The translations under genes and the position numbers were made by a program. Shown piece after piece: positions 16,141-23,863 of a DNA stretch of 64,000 nucleotides. The stretch comes from DATDMG01 sp036518955. GTDB lineage: Bacteria > Actinomycetota > Actinomycetes > Actinomycetales > Kineosporiaceae. Below the pieces are notes generated by a model that was not told the DNA's origin, ran no database searches, and saw only the letters and a program-made list of their open reading frames with translations. Each line of letters begins with the position of its first letter. The first letter of the stretch is position 1. Location of the stretch: the NCBI GenBank assembly GCA_036518955.1, contig DATDMG010000155.1, forward strand, positions 1 to 64,000, in the 5' to 3' direction.

Positions 16141-16974
16141 TCAGGTCTGGGCGACCGTACGGATCCGGTCCAGCACGACGCTGCTCACCTGCACGGGCCG
16201 GGTCTCCGGCAGCCAGTGACCGGCGTCCAGCTCGACGAACCGGTAGGGCGCGCTGACCGCGTCCCGGGTGAGCTCGGCTCCGACCCGACCGAGGGCGGGG
16301 TCATGGCGCCCCCAGACGAACGTCGTCGGTACCCGAACGGTCGGGAAGTGCTCCCGCCTCGCGAACCGCAGGGCACGGTACCAGGCCACGGCGCCGGCGA
16401 GGGCGCCGGGCTCGTGCAGGCGGGCGAGGACCCGCTCGACCTCCGGCGCGGGCATCCCGCTGCGGGCCAGGAACCCACCCAGCAGGTGCGGGAGCAGCAG
16501 CTCCGGCACCCGCGGCAGCTGGAGCGCGACCAGGTACCAGCTGCGCAGCGCCTGTGAACCGGACCGCACGGCCCGGGCGAACGCCTCGGGATGCGGCGTC
16601 GACAGCACGGTGAGGGTGTGCACCCGGTCCGGGTGCTGCCCGGCAAGGGCCCAGGCGATCGTGCCACCCCAGTCGTGCCCGACGACATGGGCCCGGCGCA
16701 CCTGGGCGGCGTCCAGCAGGGCCAGGACGTCGGCGACGATCTCCGAGGCGCGGTAGGCCTGCACCGCGGCCGGTCGGGCTCCGGGGGAGTAGCCGCGCTG
16801 GTCCGGGGCCAGGGTCCGCAGCCCGACGTCGTGCAAGGCGGGGACGACGGCGTCCCAGCAGCTGGCGTCCTGCGGGAACCCGTGCAGGAGCACCACGGCC
16901 TCGCCGTCGCCCGGCCCGCCGTCCCGGACGTCGAAGGTCAGCTCGTCCCGCACGAAGCGACTCAGGCGTCCCAC
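16141..16974 (-). CDS. Epoxide hydrolase-like alpha/beta hydrolase
   Basis: 277 residues. The nucleophile motif is VVGHDWGGTIAW with Asp in place of Ser, and the N-terminal HGFPQDASCWD and DQRGYSPGARP are typical of epoxide hydrolases and haloalkane dehalogenase relatives. WGRHDPALG supplies a late acidic residue and DAGHWLPE the catalytic His. GTG 16974 lies 6 nt after a TACGAT box. The natural epoxide is unknown; detoxification is a reasonable guess. Confidence 0.87.
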   Translation of the reverse strand: MGRLSRFVRDELTFDVRDGGPGDGEAVVLLHGFPQDASCWDAVVPALHDVGLRTLAPDQRGYSPGARPAAVQAYRASEIVADVLALLDAAQVRRAHVVGHDWGGTIAWALAGQHPDRVHTLTVLSTPHPEAFARAVRSGSQALRSWYLVALQLPRVPELLLPHLLGGFLARSGMPAPEVERVLARLHEPGALAGAVAWYRALRFARREHFPTVRVPTTFVWGRHDPALGRVGAELTRDAVSAPYRFVELDAGHWLPETRPVQVSSVVLDRIRTVAQT

Positions 16975-16980
16975 CCGGCC

Positions 16981-16986
16981 ATCGTA
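16981..16986 (-). promoter_or_regulatory. -10 box, leaderless start of the epoxide hydrolase-like gene
   Basis: TACGAT on the minus strand, 6 nt before GTG 16974, with no Shine-Dalgarno. Confidence 0.5.
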
Positions 16987-17029
16987 GGCACGCGCCCGTC
17001 GGCGCGGGGTGGCAGGCACCCCACGCCGT

Positions 17030-18268
17030 TCAGCCGACCCGGGCCCCCGGCGCCGAGGGGGTCGCCCGGAGGAACGCCGGAGCTCGGAACCCCGTTCGCC
17101 CGAACGCGGCCGTGACCTCGGCCGCGACGTGGGCCGTCGCACCGGTCTCGACCAGCGCGACAGCGGAACCGCCGAACCCGCCGCCGGTCATCCGGGCACC
17201 CAGCGCACCGGCGGTCAGGGCGGCCTGGCAGGCCACGTCCAGCTCCGCGCAGGAGACCTCGTAGTCGTCGTGCAGGGACCGGTGCGAGGCGTCCAGCAGG
17301 AGACCGATCTCGCGGAGCCGGCCGGCGTCCAGCAGGTCGCGGACCTGGTCGACCCGCGCGATCTCGGTCACCACGTGCCGGACCCGGCGCCGCAGCTCCT
17401 CGTCCGGGAGCCGGGCCAGAGCGGGCTCCAGCTCGGCCGGCGGCAGGTCGCCCAGCGACGAAAGCCCGAGCAGTCCGCAGGCCTCGAGGCAGGCCTGCCG
17501 CCGGCTGCCGTACTGCCCGTCGACCAGGGCGTGCTGGGCGCGGGTGTCGATCACCAGGAGCTCGAGGCCTTCGGCGGTGAGATCGAGCGGCAGGTGCCGG
17601 ACGGTGAAGTCCCGGCAGTCCAGGAGCAGCGCGTGGCCGGCGCGGCAGCGCAGCGCGGCCGCCTGGTCCATCCCCCCGGTCGGCGCCCCGGCGATCTCGT
17701 TCTCGGCCTCGACGCACACCGCGGCGAGGCGGGCCCGGCCGGCGTCGTCCGCCGCCAGGCCGAGACCCAGGGTGTCGTCGAGCGCGAGAGCGACCGCGCA
17801 TTCCAGGGCCGCGGACGACGACAGCCCCGAACCGACCGGGACGGAGCTGAGGATCTCCACGTCGAAGCCGGTCACGGCGGCGCCGGCGGACGTGCCGCCG
17901 AGGGCGCGAGCCAGGGCCCACGGCACCCCCGCCACGTAACCCGCCCAGCCCTTGACCTGGCCGGGCGCGACGTCGTCCAGGCTGCCGCTCCACCAGGTGT
18001 CGTCGCCGGTCCCGGTGGGCTGATGCAGGTGCGGCGAGTGTGCCCGGACGGTGCGGTCGTCGCGCCGGGCCAGTGCCACGTAGGTGCGGTGCGGCAGGGC
18101 CAGCGGGAGGCAGGACCCCGCGTTGTAGTCGACGTGCTCCCCGATCAGGTTGACCCGCCCGGGTGCGGCCCAGACGCCGTCGGGATGCCGGCCGAACGCC
18201 TCGTCGAAGGCTCGGGTGACCTGCGCCACCGCCGCGGAGTCCGGCAGCTGGGGGTACCAGGAGGTCAT
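17030..18268 (-). CDS. galK: Galactokinase
   Basis: A 412-residue GHMP kinase phosphorylating galactose to galactose-1-P. All three GHMP motifs are present: PGRVNLIGEHVDYN with the galactokinase signature at the N-terminus, VPVGSGLSSSAALE (ATP loop), and ARMTGGGFGGS near the C-terminus. ATG 18268 overlaps the galT stop (ATGA). It is the last gene of deoR-galT-galK and acts on galactose released by the divergent GH36 alpha-galactosidase. Confidence 0.97.
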   Translation of the reverse strand: MTSWYPQLPDSAAVAQVTRAFDEAFGRHPDGVWAAPGRVNLIGEHVDYNAGSCLPLALPHRTYVALARRDDRTVRAHSPHLHQPTGTGDDTWWSGSLDDVAPGQVKGWAGYVAGVPWALARALGGTSAGAAVTGFDVEILSSVPVGSGLSSSAALECAVALALDDTLGLGLAADDAGRARLAAVCVEAENEIAGAPTGGMDQAAALRCRAGHALLLDCRDFTVRHLPLDLTAEGLELLVIDTRAQHALVDGQYGSRRQACLEACGLLGLSSLGDLPPAELEPALARLPDEELRRRVRHVVTEIARVDQVRDLLDAGRLREIGLLLDASHRSLHDDYEVSCAELDVACQAALTAGALGARMTGGGFGGSAVALVETGATAHVAAEVTAAFGRTGFRAPAFLRATPSAPGARVG

Positions 18269-19407
18269 CGGCCGCCGACCTCTCGCAGCCGGGCGGCGAT
18301 CCGTTCCGGGGTCGCGTCGTTGACCCACGCGCCGACCCCGGACTCCGACCCGGCCAGGTACTTGAGCCGGCCGGGCGCCCGCATCACCGAGAAGAGTTGC
18401 AGGTGCAGGCGGCCCAGGTCGCGGCCCTCGCCGACCGGCGCCTGGTGCCAGCCGGCGATGTACGGCAGCGCCGCCACCCCCTCGAAGTAGCGGTCGGCGC
18501 GCCGCAGCAGGTCGAGGTAGACGTCGGCGAGTTCGGCGCGTTCGGCATCGGTGAGTGCGGGGATGTCCGGGACGTCGCGGTGCGGCGCCAGGTGCACCTC
18601 GACCGGCCAGCGCGCCGCGGCCGGCACGTACGCCGTCCAGTGCTCGCCGGCCAGCACGACCCGGGTGCCGGCGCGGCGCTCGGCCTCCAGCACGTCGCCC
18701 AGGAGGTTGCCACCCGTGCTCGCCCGGTGCGCGGCGGCCTGCCGTAGCAGCGCGGCGCCGCGCGGCGTGACGAAGGGATAGGCGTAGATCTGCCCGTGCG
18801 GGTGGTGCAGCGTGACGCCGATCTCCGGGCCACGGTTCTCGAAGCAGAAGACCTGCCGGACGCCGTCGAGCCGGGACAGCTCGGCGGTCCGGTCCGCCCA
18901 GGCCTCGATCACGGTGCGTACCCGCTGCGGCGACAGCGAGGCGAACGACGTGTCGTGGTCGGACGTGAAGCAGACCACCTCGCAGCGCCCGCGGCCCGGC
19001 AGCCGCGGGAACAACGGCTCACCGTCGATCGGGCCCGGCAGGCCCTCGGCGTCCTGGCTGAGCGAGGGGAACCGGTTCTCGAAGACGACGACGTCGTAGT
19101 CCGCTGCGGGGATCTCGGACGGGACCGTTCCCCGGCCCGTCGGGCACAGCGGGCACTCGTCGGCCGGCGGGAGGAACGTGCGGTCGTTCCGGTGCGCCGC
19201 GATGGTCACCCACTCCCCGGTCAGGACGTCGTACCGAAGCTGCGAGCCGGCTCCTGCCGCCGGGGGGAGCGGTCGGGTGTCGGGGGTCGCCCGGCTCGCG
19301 GTGCCGTCGACCCAGGGAGAGCGGTCGTCGAAGTAGATCAGCTCGCGCCCGTCCGCCATCCGGTCGCTGGTCCGGCGCACTTCGCCGCCGGCGAGGGTCA
19401 TGGTCAC
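18265..19407 (-). CDS. galT: Galactose-1-phosphate uridylyltransferase
   Basis: A 380-residue HIT-superfamily enzyme exchanging UMP between UDP-glucose and galactose-1-P. The active-site HPH triad lies in TLHHPHGQIYAYP. ECPLCP is the first part of a zinc site, and EVHLAPHRDVPD and IAGWHQAP are typical of family I. GTG 19407 has GGAGG 7 nt upstream and overlaps the deoR stop (GTGA); the internal ATG at 19401 is less well spaced. No galE is in the window, so UDP-galactose epimerisation must be encoded elsewhere. Confidence 0.96.
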   Translation of the reverse strand: MTMTLAGGEVRRTSDRMADGRELIYFDDRSPWVDGTASRATPDTRPLPPAAGAGSQLRYDVLTGEWVTIAAHRNDRTFLPPADECPLCPTGRGTVPSEIPAADYDVVVFENRFPSLSQDAEGLPGPIDGEPLFPRLPGRGRCEVVCFTSDHDTSFASLSPQRVRTVIEAWADRTAELSRLDGVRQVFCFENRGPEIGVTLHHPHGQIYAYPFVTPRGAALLRQAAAHRASTGGNLLGDVLEAERRAGTRVVLAGEHWTAYVPAAARWPVEVHLAPHRDVPDIPALTDAERAELADVYLDLLRRADRYFEGVAALPYIAGWHQAPVGEGRDLGRLHLQLFSVMRAPGRLKYLAGSESGVGAWVNDATPERIAARLREVGGR

Positions 19408-20291
19408 CGGAGGGCCTCCCGTTCGGGGTCTGATAGGTCGACGTAATGGTCGTGCTCGCCGTGCTCGTCCCCCGGATCGGTGTGGTCCCCGGGCGGGTCG
19501 GCGACGCCGCTCGGGGCGAGCCGCGGGGCGATCACGAGCCGGCGCACCCGGGACTCCAGCAACCGCTGGGCTTCCGGATCCAGCGCGTCGTCCGTGACGA
19601 CGATATCCACGTCGTCGAGCCGCGCCATGGAACTGAGCCCCACCACGCCCCATTTCGTGCTGTCGGTCGTGACGACGATCTGGCGGGCCGACGCGATCAG
19701 CGCCCGGTTCGTCTCGGCCTCCTCCAGATTGGGTGAGGTCAGCCCGGCCCGTTCGTCGATCCCGTGGACGCCGAGGAAGAGCCAGTCGACGTGCAGCGAG
19801 CGCAGCGCAGCCACCGCGACCGGGCCGACCAGCGCGTCGGACGGCGTCCGGACGCCCCCGGTGAGGACGACGGTGAGGTCCTCGCGGGCGCTGGAGTGCA
19901 GCAGGTCCGCGGCCGGGATCGAATTCGTGACCACCGTGAGGTGGGGGACGGAGCGCAGCTGGCGTGCCACCGCGAAGGTCGTGGTCCCGGCCGAGATCGC
20001 CACGCAGTCCCCCGGATGGACGAGGGCGGCCGCCGCCGATGCGATGGACTCCTTCTCCACCGTCTGGAGGGCCGACTTGACGGCGAAGCCGGGCTCGTCG
20101 GCGCTGCGATCGGACACCGCGGTGGCGCCGCCGTGGACCCGGGCGACCAGGCCTTTGCGGGCCAGGATCGCGATGTCTCGGCGGATGGTCATGTCGGAGA
20201 CCCCGAGCAGGTCGACCAGATCGCTCACCCGGACCCCGCCGGTGAGCTGCACTTCTTCGAGAATGCGCTCCTGACGCTGCCGGGCGAGCAT
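19404..20291 (-). CDS. DeoR-family transcriptional repressor of the galactoside locus
   Basis: 295 residues. The N-terminal winged HTH is classical: RQERILEEVQLTGGVRVSDL followed by MTIRRDIAILARKGLVARVHGG. The sugar-phosphate-binding DeoRC part follows with AISAGTTTFAVARQL and FLGVHGIDERAGLTS. It heads deoR-galT-galK and is divergent from the uptake genes. TGTTYG repeats in the shared intergenic region fit DeoR-type operators. The inducer is likely a galactose or tagatose phosphate (inference). The last 30 residues are rich in Asp, His and Glu, which is unusual for the family. Confidence 0.9.
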   Translation of the reverse strand: MLARQRQERILEEVQLTGGVRVSDLVDLLGVSDMTIRRDIAILARKGLVARVHGGATAVSDRSADEPGFAVKSALQTVEKESIASAAAALVHPGDCVAISAGTTTFAVARQLRSVPHLTVVTNSIPAADLLHSSAREDLTVVLTGGVRTPSDALVGPVAVAALRSLHVDWLFLGVHGIDERAGLTSPNLEEAETNRALIASARQIVVTTDSTKWGVVGLSSMARLDDVDIVVTDDALDPEAQRLLESRVRRLVIAPRLAPSGVADPPGDHTDPGDEHGEHDHYVDLSDPEREALR

Positions 20292-20436
20292 CAGCGCCGC
20301 ACCCGTGAGTCGCTCCCCCTCATGGTGGGAGAGAGTGCCCGATCTGTACGGGACAGTCAACAATTTCGAACAACATCGATGCCGACGCACCGTGGCCGGA
20401 CAAGGACTCGGATCGGTTACGACCGGCGCGGAGCCC

Positions 20437-20465
20437 TTGACGTCTTCGTCGGTGGCTCCAATGAT
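20437..20465 (+). promoter_or_regulatory. Candidate promoter of the sugar uptake operon
   Basis: TTGACG (20437-20442), a 17-bp spacer and AATGAT (20460-20465) make a sigma70-like promoter. Its start point near 20472 would lie just before the TGTTYG repeats, a good position for repression. Confidence 0.4.
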
Positions 20466-20480
20466 GTGCCGCATTCTGAG

Positions 20481-20502
20481 TGTTCGTGTTTGCTTGTGTT
20501 CG
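20481..20502. promoter_or_regulatory. TGTTYG repeats, candidate DeoR operator
   Basis: TGTTCG (20481-20486), TGTTTG (20487-20492) and TGTTCG (20497-20502) follow each other, and an inverted CGAACA lies at 20367-20372. Several DeoR-family regulators, for example SugR of corynebacteria, bind T-rich TGTTTG-type repeats. The position between the divergent deoR and uptake genes supports this reading. Confidence 0.5.
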
Positions 20503-20531
20503 ACTTGACCACTGACGAAGGAGTCTCGATC

Positions 20532-21911
20532 ATGGCCCGTCCACGGACCGAAGCGGAGTACCTGGCCCGCCTGACGCCCCCCTCGGCGTCCGCCACCGCG
20601 CTCGGCCGCCGCTCCATGCTCAAGGGTGCCCTGGGTGCCGGCGCCGCACTGGCCATCCCGGGGGCGCTCGCGGCGTGCGGTTCCAGCTCCAGCGGCTCCA
20701 GCGGCTCCAGCAGCAGCTCCGCCGCCGGTTCGTCGGCCGCGGGTGGCGTCAGCGGCACCCTGAAGGTCGGCTCGAACTACTCCGACCCGCAGCCGAAGGC
20801 GGCCATGGCCGCCGAGGTCGACGCCTTCAAGAAGGCCAACGGCGGTGTCACGGTCAACATCAACACGGTCGACCACAACACCTTCCAGGAGAACATCAAC
20901 AACTACCTGCAGGGCAAGCCGGACGACGTGTTCACCTGGTTCGCCGGCTACCGGATGCGGTTCTTCGCCGCGCAGGGCCTGGTCGCCGACCTCAGCGACG
21001 TCTGGGGGAAGCTCACCGGCTTCAGCGACGCCTTCAAGAAGGCCTCCACAGGGGACGACGGCAAGCAGTACTTCGTGCCGATCTACAACTACCCGTGGGC
21101 GCTCTTCTACCGTCCGTCGCTGTGGAAGGAGAAGGGCTACACCGTCCCCAAGACGCTCGATCAGTTGAAGACGCTGGCCGCGCAGATGAAGAAGGACGGC
21201 CTGGCGCCGATCGCCTTCGCTGACAAGGACGGCTGGCCGGCGATGGGGACGTTCGACATCCTCAACATGCGGATCAACGGCTACCAGTTCCACGTCGACC
21301 TGATGGCCGGCAAGAAGACCTGGAACGGCCCCGAGGTCAAGAAGGTCTTCGACGTCTGGACCGAGTTGCTGCCGCTGCACCAGCCCGACTCGCTCGGCCG
21401 CACCTGGCAGGAGGCGGCGCAGAGCCTGCAGCAGAAGAAGTCCGGCATGTACCTGCTCGGCTCGTTCGTCGCCCAGCAGGTGGACAACGGCAAGGACCTG
21501 GACTTCTTCGCGTTCCCGGAGATCGACCCGGCTGTCGGCATGGACGCCATCGACGCCCCGATCGACGGCTTCATGATGGCCAAGAAGCCGTCGAACGAGG
21601 CCGCGGCCAAGGCACTGCTCGCCTTCCTGGGGAGCAAGGACGCGGGCGCGATCTGGGCGAAGTCCGACCCGTCGAACGTGCTCGCCAACAGCGAGGCCGA
21701 CACCACGACCTACACCGACCTGCAGAAGAAGTCGGCCGAGATCATCTCGCAGTCGAAGAGCATCGCGCAGTTCCTCGACCGCGACACCCGGCCCGACTTC
21801 GCCTCCACCGTGATGATCCCGCAACTCCAGGCGTTCATCAAGGACCCGAAGGGCATCTCCGGCATCCTCGACAGCATCGAGAGCCAGAAGAAGTCGATCT
21901 TCACGTCGTGA
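20532..21911 (+). CDS. Sugar ABC transporter substrate-binding lipoprotein (Tat-type)
   Basis: 459 residues. The signal has a twin-arginine motif (GRRSMLKG) before a hydrophobic stretch ending in the lipobox ALAAC, followed by a Ser/Gly linker. This suggests folded export and a lipid anchor. The mature part is a family 1 extracellular solute-binding protein: KVGSNYSD, INNYLQGKPDDVFTWF and a late PIDGFMMAKKPSNEAA segment. ATG 20532 has AAGGAG 8 nt upstream. It heads an operon with two MalFG-type permeases and a GH36 enzyme, so an alpha-galactoside such as melibiose or raffinose is the probable ligand. Confidence 0.93.
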   Translation: MARPRTEAEYLARLTPPSASATALGRRSMLKGALGAGAALAIPGALAACGSSSSGSSGSSSSSAAGSSAAGGVSGTLKVGSNYSDPQPKAAMAAEVDAFKKANGGVTVNINTVDHNTFQENINNYLQGKPDDVFTWFAGYRMRFFAAQGLVADLSDVWGKLTGFSDAFKKASTGDDGKQYFVPIYNYPWALFYRPSLWKEKGYTVPKTLDQLKTLAAQMKKDGLAPIAFADKDGWPAMGTFDILNMRINGYQFHVDLMAGKKTWNGPEVKKVFDVWTELLPLHQPDSLGRTWQEAAQSLQQKKSGMYLLGSFVAQQVDNGKDLDFFAFPEIDPAVGMDAIDAPIDGFMMAKKPSNEAAAKALLAFLGSKDAGAIWAKSDPSNVLANSEADTTTYTDLQKKSAEIISQSKSIAQFLDRDTRPDFASTVMIPQLQAFIKDPKGISGILDSIESQKKSIFTS

Positions 21912-21977
21912 TGTCGGGAACCGGGGCCGCCGTCCCGCACCAGAGCCGGTGCGGGACCGCGGGAGGGGAGTAAGGAC

Positions 21978-22946
21978 ATGGCAGCAACCGAGCCGCCCGT
22001 CGCCCCCGCGATCCCTGTGGCGCCCGCGACCAGGGAGGGTGTCACGTCCCTCTCCGGCCGCGGGCGCCGCCGTGTGATGCGGCTGGGCCTGCGCGACCGC
22101 GTCACGGTCGTGCTGATGGTGACGATTCCGCTCGCGCTCGTCGTCGGGCTGGTGTGGCTGCCGGCCGTCGCCAGCGTGCTGTTGTCGTTCACCCGCTGGA
22201 ACGGGATCGGCGGGCTGGACACCATCGAGTGGATCGGGACCACCAACTACCTCAACGTCTTCACGAACTACCCGCCGTTCACTCCGGCGATGGAGCACAA
22301 TGTGCTCTGGCTGGCTGTGCTGTTCATCGTGGCGACGCCGCTCGGCATGTTCCTCGCCGTCCTGCTGGACAAGGAGATCAAGGGCAGCCGGTTCTACCAG
22401 ACTGCGTTCTTCCTGCCGCTGGTGCTCTCGCTGGCGCTGATCGGCTTCATCTGGCAGCTCTTCTACTCACGCGATCAGGGCCTGATCAACCAGCTTCTCG
22501 GCACCAAGGTCGACTGGTACGGCGACTCGTCGATCAACATCTGGGCAGTGATGGTCGCGGCCACCTGGCGGCACGTCGGGTACATCATGCTGCTGTACCT
22601 GGCCGGCCTGAAGGGGGTCGATCCCTCCCTGCGGGAGGCCGCCCAGGTGGACGGCGCCACCGAGGTGACCACGTTCTTCCGGATCGTCTTCCCGGTACTG
22701 CGCCCGATCAACATCATCGTGCTGGTGATCACGGTGATCGAGTCGCTCCGGGCCTTCGACCTCGTCTGGATCGTCAACAAGGGCCGCAACGGCCTCGAAC
22801 TCATCTCGGCGCTGGTCACCCAGAACGTGGTCGGTGAAGCGAGCCGGATCGGCTTCGGTTCCGCGCTGGCGACGATCATGTTGGTGATCTCGCTGGTGTT
22901 CATCTCGATCTACCTGTTCGTCGTCATGCGCGAGGAGGAGCGATGA
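21978..22946 (+). CDS. Sugar ABC transporter permease (MalF type)
   Basis: A 322-residue integral membrane protein with about six segments and the cytoplasmic EAA loop EAAQVDGATEVTTFFRIVFP that docks the ATPase. A basic, Pro/Ala-rich N-terminus precedes the first segment. ATG 21978 follows a GGAGGGGAGTAAGGA purine run. The next permease overlaps by 4 nt. No ATPase gene is present, so a shared MsiK-like ATPase encoded elsewhere is expected, as in other actinobacterial sugar importers of this class. Confidence 0.94.
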   Translation: MAATEPPVAPAIPVAPATREGVTSLSGRGRRRVMRLGLRDRVTVVLMVTIPLALVVGLVWLPAVASVLLSFTRWNGIGGLDTIEWIGTTNYLNVFTNYPPFTPAMEHNVLWLAVLFIVATPLGMFLAVLLDKEIKGSRFYQTAFFLPLVLSLALIGFIWQLFYSRDQGLINQLLGTKVDWYGDSSINIWAVMVAATWRHVGYIMLLYLAGLKGVDPSLREAAQVDGATEVTTFFRIVFPVLRPINIIVLVITVIESLRAFDLVWIVNKGRNGLELISALVTQNVVGEASRIGFGSALATIMLVISLVFISIYLFVVMREEER

Positions 22947-23863
22947 CCACCACGGTGCTGTCCGGCCGGGCGGCGCCGGCGTCGGGGCCGGCTGCTGCCC
23001 GGGGCCGGTCCCGGCTCACCCCGCAGCGCGTCGTCCTGCACGCCTTTCTCCTCGTGATGGCGCTCGCCTGGCTGTTCCCGGTGGTGTGGGCGGTGGCGAA
23101 CTCCTTCCGGGACTACCAGTACACGTCGCGGCACGGGTACGTCTCGCTCGGAGGCTGGACCTTTCAGAACTACCTCCACGCCTGGCAGCAGGCGGACTTC
23201 ACCAAGCACTTCCTGAACTCGGTCTACGTCACCGTTCCGACGGTGCTGGCGACCTTGTTCCTCGCGTCGTGCGTGGCGTTCGTGCTGGCCCGGTTCAGCT
23301 TCAGGTTCAACCTCGCCATGCTGGGCCTGTTCACCGCGGCGAACCTGCTGCCGCAGCAGTCCCTCCTGATCCCGCTGTTCCGGCTCTACCGGGCGATCCC
23401 GCTGCCGCTGTGGATGAGCGACTCCGGTGAGCTGCTGGACAGCTACTGGGGTCTGATCCTGGTCAACACCGCGTTCCAGACCGGGTTCTGCACCTTCGTG
23501 CTGTCGAACTACATGAAGACGCTGCCGCGGGAGCTCTACGAGGCGGCGATGGTCGACGGCGCGAGCATCTGGCGGCAGTACTGGCAGCTCACCATGCCGC
23601 TGTGCCGCCCGGCGCTGGCCGCCCTCGCCACCCTCGAGGTGACCTGGGTCTACAGCGAATTCTTCTGGGCGACGGTGCTCGTCCAGAGCGGGGCCAAGTT
23701 CCCCGTCACCAGCTCGCTGAACAACCTGCGTGGGCTGTTCTTCACCGACCTCAACCTGGTGGCCGCCGGTTCGGTCGTGGTGGCGATCCCCACGCTGCTC
23801 ATCTTCTTCGCCCTGCAACGGCACTTCGTCGCGGGCCTGACGCTCGGAGCCAACAAGGGATGA
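22943..23863 (+). CDS. Sugar ABC transporter permease (MalG type)
   Basis: A 306-residue membrane protein, partner of the previous permease, with the EAA loop EAAMVDGASIWRQYWQLTMP. The first segment (VLHAFLLVMALAWLFPVVWA) and the LFFALQRHFVAGLT-like C-terminus are typical of MalG homologues. ATG 22943 overlaps the previous stop (ATGA) with GAGGAG upstream. The GH36 gene overlaps its stop in the same way, so uptake and hydrolysis are translationally coupled. Confidence 0.94.
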   Translation: MTTTVLSGRAAPASGPAAARGRSRLTPQRVVLHAFLLVMALAWLFPVVWAVANSFRDYQYTSRHGYVSLGGWTFQNYLHAWQQADFTKHFLNSVYVTVPTVLATLFLASCVAFVLARFSFRFNLAMLGLFTAANLLPQQSLLIPLFRLYRAIPLPLWMSDSGELLDSYWGLILVNTAFQTGFCTFVLSNYMKTLPRELYEAAMVDGASIWRQYWQLTMPLCRPALAALATLEVTWVYSEFFWATVLVQSGAKFPVTSSLNNLRGLFFTDLNLVAAGSVVVAIPTLLIFFALQRHFVAGLTLGANKG

